The notes below the pieces were generated by a model. The model was not told where the DNA came from, did not search any database, and saw only the letters and a program-made list of their open reading frames with translations. From Lasiosphaeris hirsuta (Eukaryota > Ascomycota > Sordariomycetes > Sordariales > Lasiosphaeriaceae), in NCBI GenBank assembly GCA_030549175.1, contig JAUKUA010000002.1, forward strand, positions 3,224,001 to 3,288,000: a DNA stretch of 64,000 bases, written 5' to 3'. This document shows, in pieces, positions 54,282-64,000 of the stretch. Numbering within the stretch: the stretch's first letter is position 1; each line of letters opens with the position of its first letter. The translations under genes were made by a program, and so were the position numbers.

Positions 54282-56210
54282 ATGGACTTGGGTCCACGGG
54301 CAGCCCTCTACCAGGCGCTGGACATACCGAACTCGGTCCGCCTTCTCCAACTCCGCCGCGATAGAGACTCTTCCGTCACCGGTCTTCTTCAAACTGTTGT
54401 TCTTGATGCCCCAGACTGTCCGCCCTTCACGGCGTTGTCGTATGTCTGGGGCGCTTTGGAGCACAGCGGCAGCATTACTCTCAACGGCCAGCCCTTTCCT
54501 ATTCTGCCCAGCCTGGTCCCCATCCTCGCCGCCATCTGCGACGGGTCCAAGTTTGACCCAGACGGCTGGTACTGGATCGACTCCATCTGCATCAACCAGG
54601 CCGATGTCGATGAGCGCGGTTCGCAGGTGCAGCTGATGAGGCGGCTGTACGCGACAGCAACCCGCACCGCAGTCTGGCTTAGCCCTGCGACGAGAGAAAT
54701 GGACGTTGCCGTGGATTTCTTCGTCGAGCTGTCCGAGTGGAACCATGGCGACGAGCTCGCCTTCAACGACGCCGGGAAGTGGCGGGCGTGGGCGGCCCTG
54801 CTCCAGCGGCCGTGGTGGCGCCGCATGTGGACGATCCAGGAGTTTGTCATTCCGCTGCATCTCGACTTCCACTGCGGCGGGGACAAGATATTCTCCCGAG
54901 AGCAGTTCCACAGGGCCATGCACACCCACGGATGCCAGGACCCCGACACCACCATCGTCCCCCATGGCGTCCGGCTCCCGGCCTGGAACCGACGTAGGAT
55001 GCGGCAGCGGTTCGAGGCCAACCCGGACGACCTGGGTCTTTTTGCGCTGATGGCCTATACCGGCAACTCGGTCGTGTCGGACCCGAGAGACCGCGTCTAT
55101 GGGATATTGGGGCTCGCGGCCCAAGACGACCGGTTGCTGGTTGGGCAACCGGCCTACGCCGAGGGCGTCGAGACACTGTATTGGAGGATTGTGGTGGCAT
55201 TTGTGAAGTTGCGCAAGAGGCTGGACATCATTTGCTTTTCTGAGCTGTTTGGTGTGCCGTACCGTGATCCCCTCGCCGGCGTCTCTGAAAGAGGCGGGGA
55301 AGCAATCGCTTCCTGGGTGCCGGACTGGAGAACACCGACACAGACATTCGTTGTCCCTTTTATGGTTAGCCAGGGCTCCCAGACGCACATTGGCAACTTC
55401 CGGCCCGCATACAAGCGCCTCAACTTCAGGAACCCTGTGACCTTTTCCGCGGCTGGTGATCGAGACCCAAACGTCACTTTCTCGGACGACCGTCGACACA
55501 TGAGCTGCCTTGGCATCATCATCGACTCCCTTGACGGTCTTGGGGAGTGTATGAATGAGAGGGGGCTACCGCAGGTTGAGGAAACGGAGCTCATCCAATC
55601 AACGTCACCGACTAACAACGCCTTGGACCCACCTTCTCTGCTAGATTCGTCTCGGCTCCTGGATCAGATCGTGCGCTCCATGGTTCTAGACCGCCAAGAC
55701 CGCGATCTCGCTACCCGAGCATCCTTGGCTCAGTTCCGAGACGAACTCGTGCATCTCAACGCAATTTTAGGAGATAGAGCAGACGTTCGGTCATCGGCCA
55801 TCTACCACTACTTGCTCACCTGGCTCCGTGCCAACGAAACAATTCGCATCAGGGGCACAACCCTAGAGGACTTGCTTCGCTTGCATAACAACGTCAAGAC
55901 ATCCCAAATGCCGCCGATTGACCTGTCCGATGCGGCCGAAGAAACCCTGGCTTCCAGGCTTGTCGACACGGCGTCGCTGCAGAGAATGAGGAAGCGCCTG
56001 GCCACAACTGAGAGCGGACACGTCGGTATGGCACCGCTGCGGGCAAAGAAGGGGGACGTGGTATGTGTTCTCTTTGGTTGCAGCGTCCCTGTTGTTCTCA
56101 GAAGTCAAGGTGCCAGCTTTGAGTTTATCGGCGAGTGTTATCTTGACGGGTATATGAATGGCGAGATTTTAGACCAGGACCGCTCGGTTCAGCAGATTGT
56201 TCTCCTCTAA
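54282..56210 (+). CDS. HET-domain protein
   Basis: Intronless, 642 aa. The HET domain is complete: SVRLLQLRRDRDS at the start, PFTALSYVWGALEHSGSI near residue 47, GWYWIDSICINQADVDERGS near 95, PWWRRMWTIQEFVIPLHL near 175 and DPRDRVYGILGLAAQDDRLL near 267, the last being the usual block that follows the domain. The C-terminal half has no named domain but carries the MAPLRAKKGDVVCVLFGCSV, PVVLRSQGASFEFIGECYLD, GYMNGEIL segment found at the end of many stand-alone fungal HET proteins. Such proteins provide or modify cell-death signalling in incompatibility reactions. The gene lies about 560 bp beyond the HET/WD40 remnant, divergent from it. Confidence 0.93.
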   Translation: MDLGPRAALYQALDIPNSVRLLQLRRDRDSSVTGLLQTVVLDAPDCPPFTALSYVWGALEHSGSITLNGQPFPILPSLVPILAAICDGSKFDPDGWYWIDSICINQADVDERGSQVQLMRRLYATATRTAVWLSPATREMDVAVDFFVELSEWNHGDELAFNDAGKWRAWAALLQRPWWRRMWTIQEFVIPLHLDFHCGGDKIFSREQFHRAMHTHGCQDPDTTIVPHGVRLPAWNRRRMRQRFEANPDDLGLFALMAYTGNSVVSDPRDRVYGILGLAAQDDRLLVGQPAYAEGVETLYWRIVVAFVKLRKRLDIICFSELFGVPYRDPLAGVSERGGEAIASWVPDWRTPTQTFVVPFMVSQGSQTHIGNFRPAYKRLNFRNPVTFSAAGDRDPNVTFSDDRRHMSCLGIIIDSLDGLGECMNERGLPQVEETELIQSTSPTNNALDPPSLLDSSRLLDQIVRSMVLDRQDRDLATRASLAQFRDELVHLNAILGDRADVRSSAIYHYLLTWLRANETIRIRGTTLEDLLRLHNNVKTSQMPPIDLSDAAEETLASRLVDTASLQRMRKRLATTESGHVGMAPLRAKKGDVVCVLFGCSVPVVLRSQGASFEFIGECYLDGYMNGEILDQDRSVQQIVLL

Positions 56211-57058
56211 GAACCAACGGGGTACTAGAAACGCTTGAGGAGTTCCTAGAGCGGGGAAAGGAAGAACGAGCCAGGAATCCATTCATTGCCCGAAATTAGC
56301 TTCCAGTACCTAGGTAAGCTATCACTAGTACGACGGTCACGGGCAAGAACAGATCAAGTCCCTAACCTCGGTATCTCCCAGGTAACAAAATGACCGCCAT
56401 TCATGCTGATCATTTATGTCTCAGCCTATGAATATTCTCGCAAGTACTCCCCTTCAGGTTCTGGCAGCAATTTCCACGCTGTCAATCGAGACACTAAAAG
56501 GGCTTGGCTGGTCGCTTATACCGCCGGCACTTTAACTCTAAAGGTTATTGGCTACAAAGTCCGTAGCGGGCAGTGGCGGAGCAGGGATAAATCACCGTAT
56601 TCGACATCACGCCAATCCGAGGTCAGCTGGCTGGCCACACATCCCACCACCACTGCCACTGTGACGGTGCTCCAAGTTTAGTCGGCGTTACCTCTCGTAT
56701 TGCGGCTGGGGAAGTGACACACACTGAACACAGCGGCCTCCGCACCTTTAATTTTTTTTTTTTTTTTTTTTTTTGGGTGCATCGTATCGAGTCGGTTTGA
56801 CCGTCAGATGACAACATCAATCGCTTGTAGCTGTGTTCCTAGTTTTCAGCTCAACGCTAGCCTAGCCGAAAATCTCCGGCAACATCTGCTTGTGGGCTGT
56901 GATGCACATGGGTACCTGCTTACGCATGGGTTCCCGTCTTCTATAAAAGGTCCGTTGGGTCACGGTGAACATTTGAATTCCATCTGATTGACATTCATCA
57001 AGACTGTAAATCAAAGGCTCATTAAAGATCTAAAAACGTTATCCAAACAGTTCCGAAA
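56211..57058. other. Intergenic region
   Basis: Holds a 23-T tract (56752-56774) and the TATA box listed separately. No gene seen. Confidence 0.45.
56941..56950 (+). promoter_or_regulatory. TATA box of the small secreted protein gene
   Basis: ctataaaagg lies 118 bases before the ATG at 57059 and is a good consensus TATA box. Confidence 0.6.
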
Positions 57059-57511
57059 ATGTTGTTTCTAGAAACTCTTGCCCTCACCCTCGGCCTCGTC
57101 GCCGCATCGCCAATCGAGGCAATTGAGGGGCGCGACACGCCCCAAACAGTGCACCTCACCTTTCACGGCGGCCCGGCACAGTACTCGCTGGCCTTCCCAG
57201 CCGACGGAAAGGTGTACCCGACCAACAACAACATCGCCGTCAACATCATCGACGCGCCCGACTACAACGCTCAGTACCAGTGCACCTTCTACACGGTGGG
57301 CGAGAAGACGCTCGCGGGCGGCATCACGCCCCAGGGCCTCAGCCAGATCTACGTCGGCCCCCCGCAGCCCATCACCGGTGTCAGCTGCGCCGGCATGTGC
57401 ATCTACACGTACGGCGACTGCTACCGCGACGGCCAATATCTCGGCCCGTGCTGCAGCGGGTACTGCGCTGCCAACAAGTGCCGGCCCTGGGTCAATCCTA
57501 CCGGTGCTTAG
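57059..57511 (+). CDS. Small secreted cysteine-rich protein
   Basis: Intronless, 150 aa. A signal peptide (LETLALTLGLVAASP) is followed by a short pro-like stretch and the sequence TVHLTFHGGPAQYSLAFPAD, a beta-rich part with VNIIDAPDYNAQYQCTFYTV, and a C-terminal Cys cluster: VSCAGMCIYTYGDC, LGPCCSGYCAANKCRP. At least nine cysteines suggest several disulfides. Similar small secreted proteins are widespread in plant-associated and saprotrophic ascomycetes and are often listed as effector candidates, but nothing here proves such a role. Clear TATA box and A-rich leader suggest strong regulated expression. Confidence 0.82.
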   Translation: MLFLETLALTLGLVAASPIEAIEGRDTPQTVHLTFHGGPAQYSLAFPADGKVYPTNNNIAVNIIDAPDYNAQYQCTFYTVGEKTLAGGITPQGLSQIYVGPPQPITGVSCAGMCIYTYGDCYRDGQYLGPCCSGYCAANKCRPWVNPTGA

Positions 57512-57874
57512 ACTGGGCCGGGATGTCTTTTTGAGGCTATTTAGCTGGGTACCTAGGGGGGAGTGGGGAATATGAGATCATGAGTCGGCGTTCTGGGTTG
57601 AAGTTGGGTCTGGCTGAATTGGAAGTAAAAGAACACGCATGGGTGAATCACGAGGCGTCATAGTTTGTTTTGTGTCGTTTAGGAACATTATGATCCCGAT
57701 ACTGGGAGTAGTAATCACAAAGAGCTCAATCACAAAACTATGAGAGAGATTCTCGGTTAAATTCTCTGTCCGCGGTATCTACCTCCCCCCACTCAAGTGT
57801 TTTCTCTTCCCAGCTGACGCCCACACAGCTATGGTTGATGACCCCATGGATTCATGTTCCCTCCGAGCCCATTA
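57512..57874. other. Convergent intergenic region
   Basis: Between two genes pointing at each other; no further feature recognised. Confidence 0.4.
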
Positions 57875-58264
57875 CTAGTTTTCGGGCCACCTTCTGCGGC
57901 GGAAGCCGCAATATCCAACAGCGCAGACATAGCATAGGTGGTCCACAGATTCAGATCCCGTGAACGGGCGGTCTAAGCGAGTGTGTTGACCGCAATGGCA
58001 AAGGGGGGTATATTGATGATACCCCACGCTATCTGCCCACGTCACAAAGCCGAAACGCAGTGGGCAGTGAGGACAGGCAAAGTAGGGGCGCATACGACCC
58101 AAATACCTGGAATATATTTCAATGTATTCCGACAACCGTCTGCACCTGAAGCAGGAGAAGCCAGTTATCCCTGCAATATCCCCCAGCTCCCCAATCGATT
58201 GCATGAAGATCGCAGCGTGGGTATACGTCTGGCTAGAGTACCAGTTGTTGTTGTTATCGGCCAT
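57875..58264 (-). CDS. Small Cys-rich, probably zinc-binding protein
   Basis: 129 aa if it starts at MADNNNNW (58264). After an N-terminal helical part (AAIFMQSIGELGDIAGI) there are four Cys pairs: CFRCRR, CPHCPLRF, CHCGQH and CYVCAVGYC. The spacing (CxxC about 28 residues before the next CxxC, then CxC and CxxC) suggests two zinc ribbons of treble-clef type. The end is basic (GFRRRRWPEN). No known named domain fits. An upstream in-frame extension to 58444 exists but looks like leader sequence. Confidence 0.55.
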   Translation of the reverse strand: MADNNNNWYSSQTYTHAAIFMQSIGELGDIAGITGFSCFRCRRLSEYIEIYSRYLGRMRPYFACPHCPLRFGFVTWADSVGYHQYTPLCHCGQHTRLDRPFTGSESVDHLCYVCAVGYCGFRRRRWPEN

Positions 58265-58797
58265 TTTTGTTTGCGGAAAACTGCCCAAAGTGTGGCGGGA
58301 AGTGCTGTGATTTGGTGTGCAAGGCTTGACTTGTGTAGTGACTGGATGATGAGTGTCGGTGAATGTTGTGTGAGTTGGGACTTGCAGGTAACGGCGGGAG
58401 TTTGGGTTTAAATGCCGAAAGCACTTCAAAAACACCTCAGTCACAGTGTTTCGTTCACAAAATCAAATTCAATCCCAAGCCTTCTCGAAAAAAAACTGTC
58501 AAGCACTTTGAACAGAATGTGAAACACAGTCTTGGGAAGATGAAAGACGCAATTTCAAAGAGTTTCTGCGACAATGATACTAGGAGCAATTGAGCCTTGA
58601 CATCATTTACTAGTGCTTGTCTCAAACTAGTTCAATCTCTCCAAACAGATTTCCAATCAGTTCTATCTCCACTCGCTAACTACAAAAACTATACAGCACT
58701 TCATTGGCTTTCGGGTTCAATAGGTACTCAATATCTTGGTGCTTCACTAGAACCAATCAGACATGTCTAATTTTCTACCTCTTTCCATCTACCAACA
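58265..58797. other. Intergenic region
   Basis: AT-richer stretch between two minus-strand genes; short A-rich blocks near 58490; no gene seen. Confidence 0.4.
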
Positions 58798-60124
58798 TTA
58801 GCAAAGGCCACCGCTTCGGTATCTAAGATTCACCAAGACGGGCTTGACCACATTCCCGTCTTTCACATCTTGTATTGCTCTGTGAAGCTCACCAAACTCA
58901 TACAGCGTAAGCAACTTGTCGAACGGAAACTTTCCTGGGATTTTACCTTGTCAGAATGTGAGACCAAGGCAAAGCCAAGGCTTGAAAGACTTACCTTGCC
59001 GCCAGAGATCAATCATGAGCGGGATTGACTGCGTGGTATTGTAGAGTCAACACCCCAGGGACGTCATGGAAGCGCATATCGCTGTCTTGGAGGATCAAAC
59101 TCACAACGGATGGTACAGAGTCCCCCTGATGTGTGCCACGATGTGTAATGCCTCTTACCAGATGTTGCGACAATGTTACTTGCAAAGCAACATCAGGAGA
59201 CCCCCCAACACTGATAACCGTGCCCCTTGCCCGGAGGGCCAAATGACCCGCCTTCACCAGGTCTCCCCGACCTACGCAGTCGAGAGCATAGTCGAAGCCC
59301 AGCCCGCCCGGTGTCAGCTCTTTCAACCTCTCCACCAGCTGGCCCTCATCTGTCAGATCTGACGAATCCACCACATGTGTCACAGCCTCCCGAATGCACT
59401 CGGGCAACATGGCAAGCTTGGCAGTCGAGTTATCCACAACAACCAACCTCGCCGGCGCCGTCAACTTGGCCGCCAAGCACGCAGCGAGCCCAACCGACCC
59501 CGCGCCAAAGATGCAAATGCTGCTATTCGGCGGCGGCTTGGCCACATTAAACACGGCTCCGGTCCCGGTCTGAAACCCGCACCCCAAGCTCGCAAACAAC
59601 CGCATCTCCTCGGCCGTCGTCTCAGACACCACCTTCACGGCACAATCCGCCCTCGCCACAATCCGCCTCCCCATACTACTCTGCCCGAAAAAATGGCCCC
59701 TCAACCCTTCCCCCTGCGCATCCACCGCCGCCGTCGACCCATCCGTCCGGCACCCGGAAAAGTTCAACCCGATCAGCTCCCGGCAGTACGCGTTCGCACC
59801 CACCACACACTCGGGGCACTCGGAGCGGCAGCTGGCGTACGAGAGGACGACCTTGTCGCCGGGTGCGAAGCGGGCGCGGGCGGCCGTGCCGACCTCGAGG
59901 ACGGTGCCGGCGCACTCGTGGCCGAGGATCATGGGCGGGCCGCTGTAGAACTTGCCGGCCGCGGCTTTGAGATCGGTCGCGCAGACCGAGACGGCGGCGG
60001 TCTCGAGGATCAGCTCGTCGGGGGCGATCGGGCCGTAGGTTACCGCTGAGAGGGTGATGGGGCCGTTGGCCGTATGGACCGTGTAGGCTTCGCTTTGGAA
60101 GCCGTGGGATAGGCGGGTTGCCAT
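58798..60124 (-). CDS. Zinc-dependent alcohol dehydrogenase (MDR family, aryl-alcohol type)
   Basis: Three exons, 60124-59105, 59028-58995 and 58934-58798, give 396 aa. The catalytic zinc ligands are present: C48 in VSVCATD, H69-E70 in GHE and the third Cys in SLGCGFQTG. The structural zinc lobe is complete with C99, C103, C106 and C114. The nucleotide fold has IFGAGSVGLAA, followed by VVVDNS, where Asp favours NAD over NADP. The C-terminus reads SIPLMIDLWRQGKFPFDKLL, as in aryl-alcohol and benzyl-alcohol dehydrogenases. It oxidises an alcohol to an aldehyde, or the reverse; substrate unknown. The second exon is only 34 bases, but both junctions keep phase and restore the conserved helix. The start is the ATG of MATRLSHG. 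Confidence 0.9.
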
Positions 60125-60795
60125 GGTCGGGTGGTTGGTGGGCTTTGATAGCAATTTGTCTAGGCCCCCTTTGTAGTCAAGTTGGGGATGCCTTGAGAAG
60201 AGTCTAGAATGGAAAGACGTTTTGGTGAGGGCTCGGGGTGATTTAGGCTGGACTGGTCCCGTCCCGTCCGGTTTGTGCGGGGTCTATCTGACATGATATC
60301 GGCAATTCCCGAAGCAGTGTTGTCCCGTCCGTAGCTATGTGATAAGAACTTACCATGCAACTTTGTATGCGAGTGATTGAGCAACACCATCCAGGGCCAC
60401 GTTATCTCTATGAACATGTCAACTATTTGTGGTACATAAGTTTGGGAGATTGTGCGTAAATAATAGTGTCATTGGGGTGGTATGTAAGAAAACTTCCCGC
60501 ACGACGTCGTGAATCGCCTCCCTCCCCCTTGATGGAAGTGAGATTCCGTCTTCCTCGATCCTCGTTACAAGGTTATTACACTAGCTCTAATACACCAAAA
60601 CATTACGCACGTTTACTTGTTTTGTTTCTTCTTTTAAGTGATGTATGTCTTAAATATCTGGGTACCTACTTCGACATGCTACAGAAAGATGACAATCCTG
60701 GCGAATTGGTCTATGATCAAATCGACCCTTCAACTCGCCGTGTTAATTACGCCTTCCCCCCCCCTCTACTTCTGTCTAAGAGCTCAGTTCTACCT
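60125..60795. other. Intergenic region
   Basis: Promoter of the dehydrogenase and terminator of the zinc-finger gene, both on the minus strand. No other feature seen. Confidence 0.4.
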
Positions 60796-62358
60796 TCAAA
60801 CAACAGACTGAACGGGCGGCTCTTTTTCCTTCATACAGGCGTGTTCCAGCTCGTCTGTCCATATTCCACTAATTCCAGCGTGGCCATACTTGAGATGCTG
60901 CCGGAAGTGGTCTGCGCTGAAGAACTTCTTGCTCGGGTTGCATTCACGAAATCTATGAATTCCCTGGAGATGATGGATGCGCTCCTCCCAGTTGTGGTCC
61001 GTGATAAAGACCCCAGTGGCATTGCACCCGGATCTGGGGAATTCCTCACCACAGTATCCACAAGTATCTGACTCGCCGGGATTGACTCTGCTGTCGAAAA
61101 AAAGTTGCTCATAACCCGTCATAACCGAGCATGACCAGTTATCACGGCAGAGATGAAGCGAATTTTGGTGCCGCTCCGCCTCGTTCTTGTTCTTGAAACG
61201 GTTTCCGCAGAATGAGCATTCGTACGGGTTTTCTGCCTCATGGATTCTAAGAGAATTAGTTCACGTGTCCAGTGACCATTCGCTCCCACGAGACCTACTT
61301 TAGCTCTCCTTCAGTGTCAAACTTCTTGGACTTTATCGGGCAACATTCACATATGTGGAGACCTGTTACCATGCTCGGCGACAAGCCCTGGGAGCGACCG
61401 TGGCTGAGTGAGGCTATACTTGGTAGTATGCTGCTTGTCGATGAGTTGAAGCGTAGTTCCGAGATTCTACGTATTATCGGGCGTTGCTCCTCGAGACCAT
61501 CGCTGTTGCTGTTATCGCTTGGAATTTCTCTCTTCCTTGTGGCTGTTAGATGTGGGAGGGTGGCGTGCACCTCCGTTGCGCGCCCACTTGTCAATGATTC
61601 GACCGGCTTGGGGCGCTCAACACCAAAAGGGGGTTCTGAAACCCGCCGTAATGCAGTACAGCCGTTGTGCGGCAGCCGTCCTGCTAAATCCCAGCTCATT
61701 CTGTTGTCGAATAAGAGGCCTATCTGTAAACTTGCGAAACGTGCTATACGCCGTCGGCATCCAACCCAAAAGCAACACATCAAAACGGCCAGCGGGGGGT
61801 CCATGTGAGCTGAGTAACTCCAGCCTCTTTTGCCAAAGTTCGGGGGCGGGTCGAGGGTCATGGTTCTTGCTGACTCGCAACCTCGAGAGTTATAGCTCGT
61901 CTAATGACGGTATGAGCAAAAGATGATGAAATCTCAAGATGATTAGCAAAGAGGGAATCCTCACTTACCATTTGGCAAAACTCGAGGAAATCCTTTTTGG
62001 CCGTCCATTCGGCGAGAATCTCGGCCTTCCGCCCATCCTTGGTCGCAGAGATGGTTGACCACAAGGCGATGCAGGTAAGGATGAAACCTGCTACTGCCGC
62101 AATGTTTGCTATTGTCGTTGTCCATCTCCCTCGCATCTCGTAGGGACTGATGCAGGCCTCCTTGACGCAGGCGACTGTCCGTATCAGCAGATTGCTTAGC
62201 GTCATTGATTCGTCCGAACAGGTTCGCTCCGCAACATTGCTGCTCTGACTTGGCTGCGGTGCTATTTCTTCGCTACACGTGCTTGCGACAGGCTCTGAGG
62301 TTGAATTGGTCAAACGGCGACCTAGGGGCTGCATCGCAATGGGTTCTGGCTCAACCAT
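60796..62358 (-). CDS. C2H2 zinc-finger protein with N-terminal membrane segment
   Basis: Three exons, 62358-61969, 61900-61299 and 61246-60796, give 480 aa; introns are 68 and 52 bp with good signals and matching phase. The N-terminal region is polar, then a clear transmembrane segment occurs at about residues 80-102 (IANIAAVAGFILTCIALWST) and a shorter hydrophobic one at 164-178 (PPLAVLMCCFWVG). A long Ser/Arg-rich linker leads to a zinc-binding C-terminus: HICECC, then CSFCGNRFKNKNEAERHQ-NSLH (a perfect C-x2-C-x12-H-x4-H finger), CGYCGEEF with paired His, and FSADHFRQHLKYGH. The C-terminal finger block resembles a known fungal C2H2 family. A membrane-tethered regulator released by proteolysis is possible but is inference. 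Confidence 0.78.
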
Positions 62359-64000
62359 CGCGGCATCTCCCGTAACTCAATCAGAGTGTGATTGTCTCTG
62401 AAAAATGACGGCTTGTTTTAGTAGAAAAGGTAGGGCAGCCAAGGTGATTGTTCAAATGCCCCGTCAGGGCGGTATTTGCGATGATGCCGTGTGTGGCGCA
62501 GCTCGGGTTCCGAGGTAACTGGAGCAATTTGAGGAGACCAATTTTCCTCGACCGCTCCCAGTGGTAGCCTCACAAGGCTTTTTCCACCTTCTCTCACCTG
62601 TCATTGGTTCTGAAAATGCAGCTCCGCGCTACCCGGTAGTAAACGGTTCTACAGGGTTTCGGCTAGGTACCTTGGTAGGTACCCTGCTGACGAGAGTCTA
62701 GTAGTACGAGTAGATTGAAGTCAAGGATATATAGCCCAGCACCGCCGACCCACTAGCTCTGGTATTGTTGTGCGTAAAGAGGATAAAACTAACACATGGA
62801 AATATGAAGGAAGAATGTGCAGGGGCAGGGGACTGTTCTGTCTGCTCTGTACCTTATCTAATGGCACCACTGCAAGTCACCGCTGCAAGTCATTGCCGCA
62901 AATCGCCCGATGTAACGGCCAACCAAGACAAGCTAGAGCGAGAACATGGGAGCCGCCCGCACTGCCAAAACCCCTCTTTTCCATCTGATCTACATAATCA
63001 GATGCGTCTTTATCAATAATGCGGGGGTAGAGGGTGCGGGGACAGTTGAAGTCATTATCTCTGACGTAAACGCCAAGGTAGGTAGGTTATCTATCCTATA
63101 ATGTAATAGAATGAATAGAGAGGCATATGTCTTTTCTAGGGCGGGAATGCTAATTGCAAAACTTGTGTACCTTATTCTTTGGGCACTAATTCACAACTTG
63201 ACTCCGAAAGGGTCTCTCTTGGGCTGGTCGTCGGCGTCACATACCAGAGTCTTTGTCGATCTTTGATCAGAAGCTCAGTGAAGAGCGCCTGCTTGAACGG
63301 TCTTGGCAACGAAGCCACCTTGCCGAGATACTCTTACGCAGCTGTCTAGTCTTGGAAGGTAGCCGCTTATCGGGTTTCGCTCAAAGTCCAAGTCACAAAT
63401 GCCGCGAAAAGCAATACCAAGAAACGGCGGCATCATGGGGGACGGCCCGCATCTGCCAGGTACTGTACTGCCAACAACCAGTAAATAAAACAGAACTCCC
63501 TCCGGGGCATATGATTCGTTTGTCTCCTAGTCGCGGCCTTTGTGAGCTGAGATATTCCTGCAGCCAAGAATATCTATGGAATCCTGACCCCGGGCTAGTG
63601 GCCGGCATCAAGCAGCCATCACCCATTGGTCTCTAAAACCTGTATTGGTGCGATTCAACGGTCAGCCCCAAGCCCAGTTGCGTTTCCGGCCAGTAGCTGT
63701 TCACAACGCCGATCAACCTGGGCAGGACCGGCGCGGCCAAGCCACACCAGGTAAAATCATTGGATGCCACTGCTACGGTGAAAGATATGAAGCGAATAAA
63801 CATGACTAAAATATAAAGATGTTGATGTTGAGATGGTTGACGCTAGTTCTATCGTCCATGCACATCATCGGGGATAAGAAGGGAACGCGCCACTCCTGGC
63901 CCATGGTGGAAGCTGCCCGCCCGCCCTCTGCTCACCAGTCACCCCTCCAAAGCCAAGCGCCTAAGAACCTGACCCAAAATGCATTTGAAGACCCTCCTCC
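62359..64000. other. Right-end intergenic region
   Basis: 1.6 kb of short ORFs without recognisable domains. Near the left end is the promoter of the zinc-finger gene. Nothing else can be supported. Confidence 0.45.

Noticed and set aside
54243..55499. 418-aa minus-strand ORF opposite the second HET gene
   Set aside because: Shadow of the HET coding sequence, with no domain of its own.
60796..61246. Zinc-finger exon as an independent gene
   Set aside because: A gtaggt donor and ctcttag acceptor restore the conserved finger spacing with the upstream membrane exon, favouring one gene.
62765..63636. Small plus-strand ORFs at the right end
   Set aside because: No domains, no consistent frame, and no splice signals that join them.

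Overview
The window is nuclear DNA from a filamentous ascomycete (Pezizomycotina, most likely a Sordariomycete). Short 50-90 bp introns with GTRAGT-type donors and CTAAC/CTGAC branch points interrupt many genes. The gene families are typical of this group: HET, HeLo, PTH11/SAT4-type rhodopsin-like receptors, DUF6594 and fungal CorA-like proteins. One transposon has stop codons only at Gln/Trp positions, the mark of repeat-induced point mutation (RIP). Species cannot be named from sequence alone. No rRNA, tRNA or CRISPR array was recognised.

Layout. 1-8.1 kb: end of an unknown gene, a HAL2-type bisphosphate nucleotidase, a seven-exon CorA-like membrane protein and a BTB protein. 8.4-13.5 kb: a run of broken genes (DUF6594 protein, allantoate-permease-type MFS transporter, Zn2Cys6 regulator) ending beside an intact dihydropyrimidinase/hydantoinase (13.8-15.4 kb). 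15.7-18.4 kb: a fragment of an unrecognised protein and an intact NmrA-like reductase. 18.6-20.5 kb: a complete but dead Fot1/pogo-type DNA transposon with 39-bp terminal inverted repeats and TA target duplication. 20.9-27.6 kb: a decayed Cys-rich gene, a large HET protein with C-terminal repeats, and a secreted carboxylesterase. 28.8-32.2 kb: a secreted Cys-rich protein with a Thr-rich tail and a polytopic membrane protein. 33.7-39.8 kb: a divergent pair, HeLo-pseudokinase and kinase-Sel1-ankyrin protein. 41-45.4 kb: small heat shock protein, two small proteins and a double-cupredoxin secreted protein. 48-53.7 kb: AAA+ ATPase relic, secreted GMC oxidoreductase, rhodopsin-like receptor and a HET/WD40 remnant. 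54.3-62.4 kb: a second HET protein, a small secreted Cys-rich protein, a Cys-rich putative zinc protein, a zinc alcohol dehydrogenase and a membrane-anchored C2H2 zinc-finger protein.

How the parts relate. Two themes stand out. The first is fungal non-self recognition and regulated cell death: two intact HET genes, one HET/WD40 relic that looks like an HNWD (HET-NACHT-WD40) gene which lost its NACHT domain, and the HeLo-pseudokinase / kinase-ankyrin pair, all within 35 kb. The second is a former catabolic cluster (transporter, regulator, amidohydrolase) in which only the amidohydrolase remains open. The rest is a mosaic of secreted, membrane and housekeeping genes separated by intergenic DNA rich in poly-C/poly-G tracts.

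Exon boundaries were worked out by hand from splice signals, reading-frame continuity and family conservation; no alignment or transcript was available.
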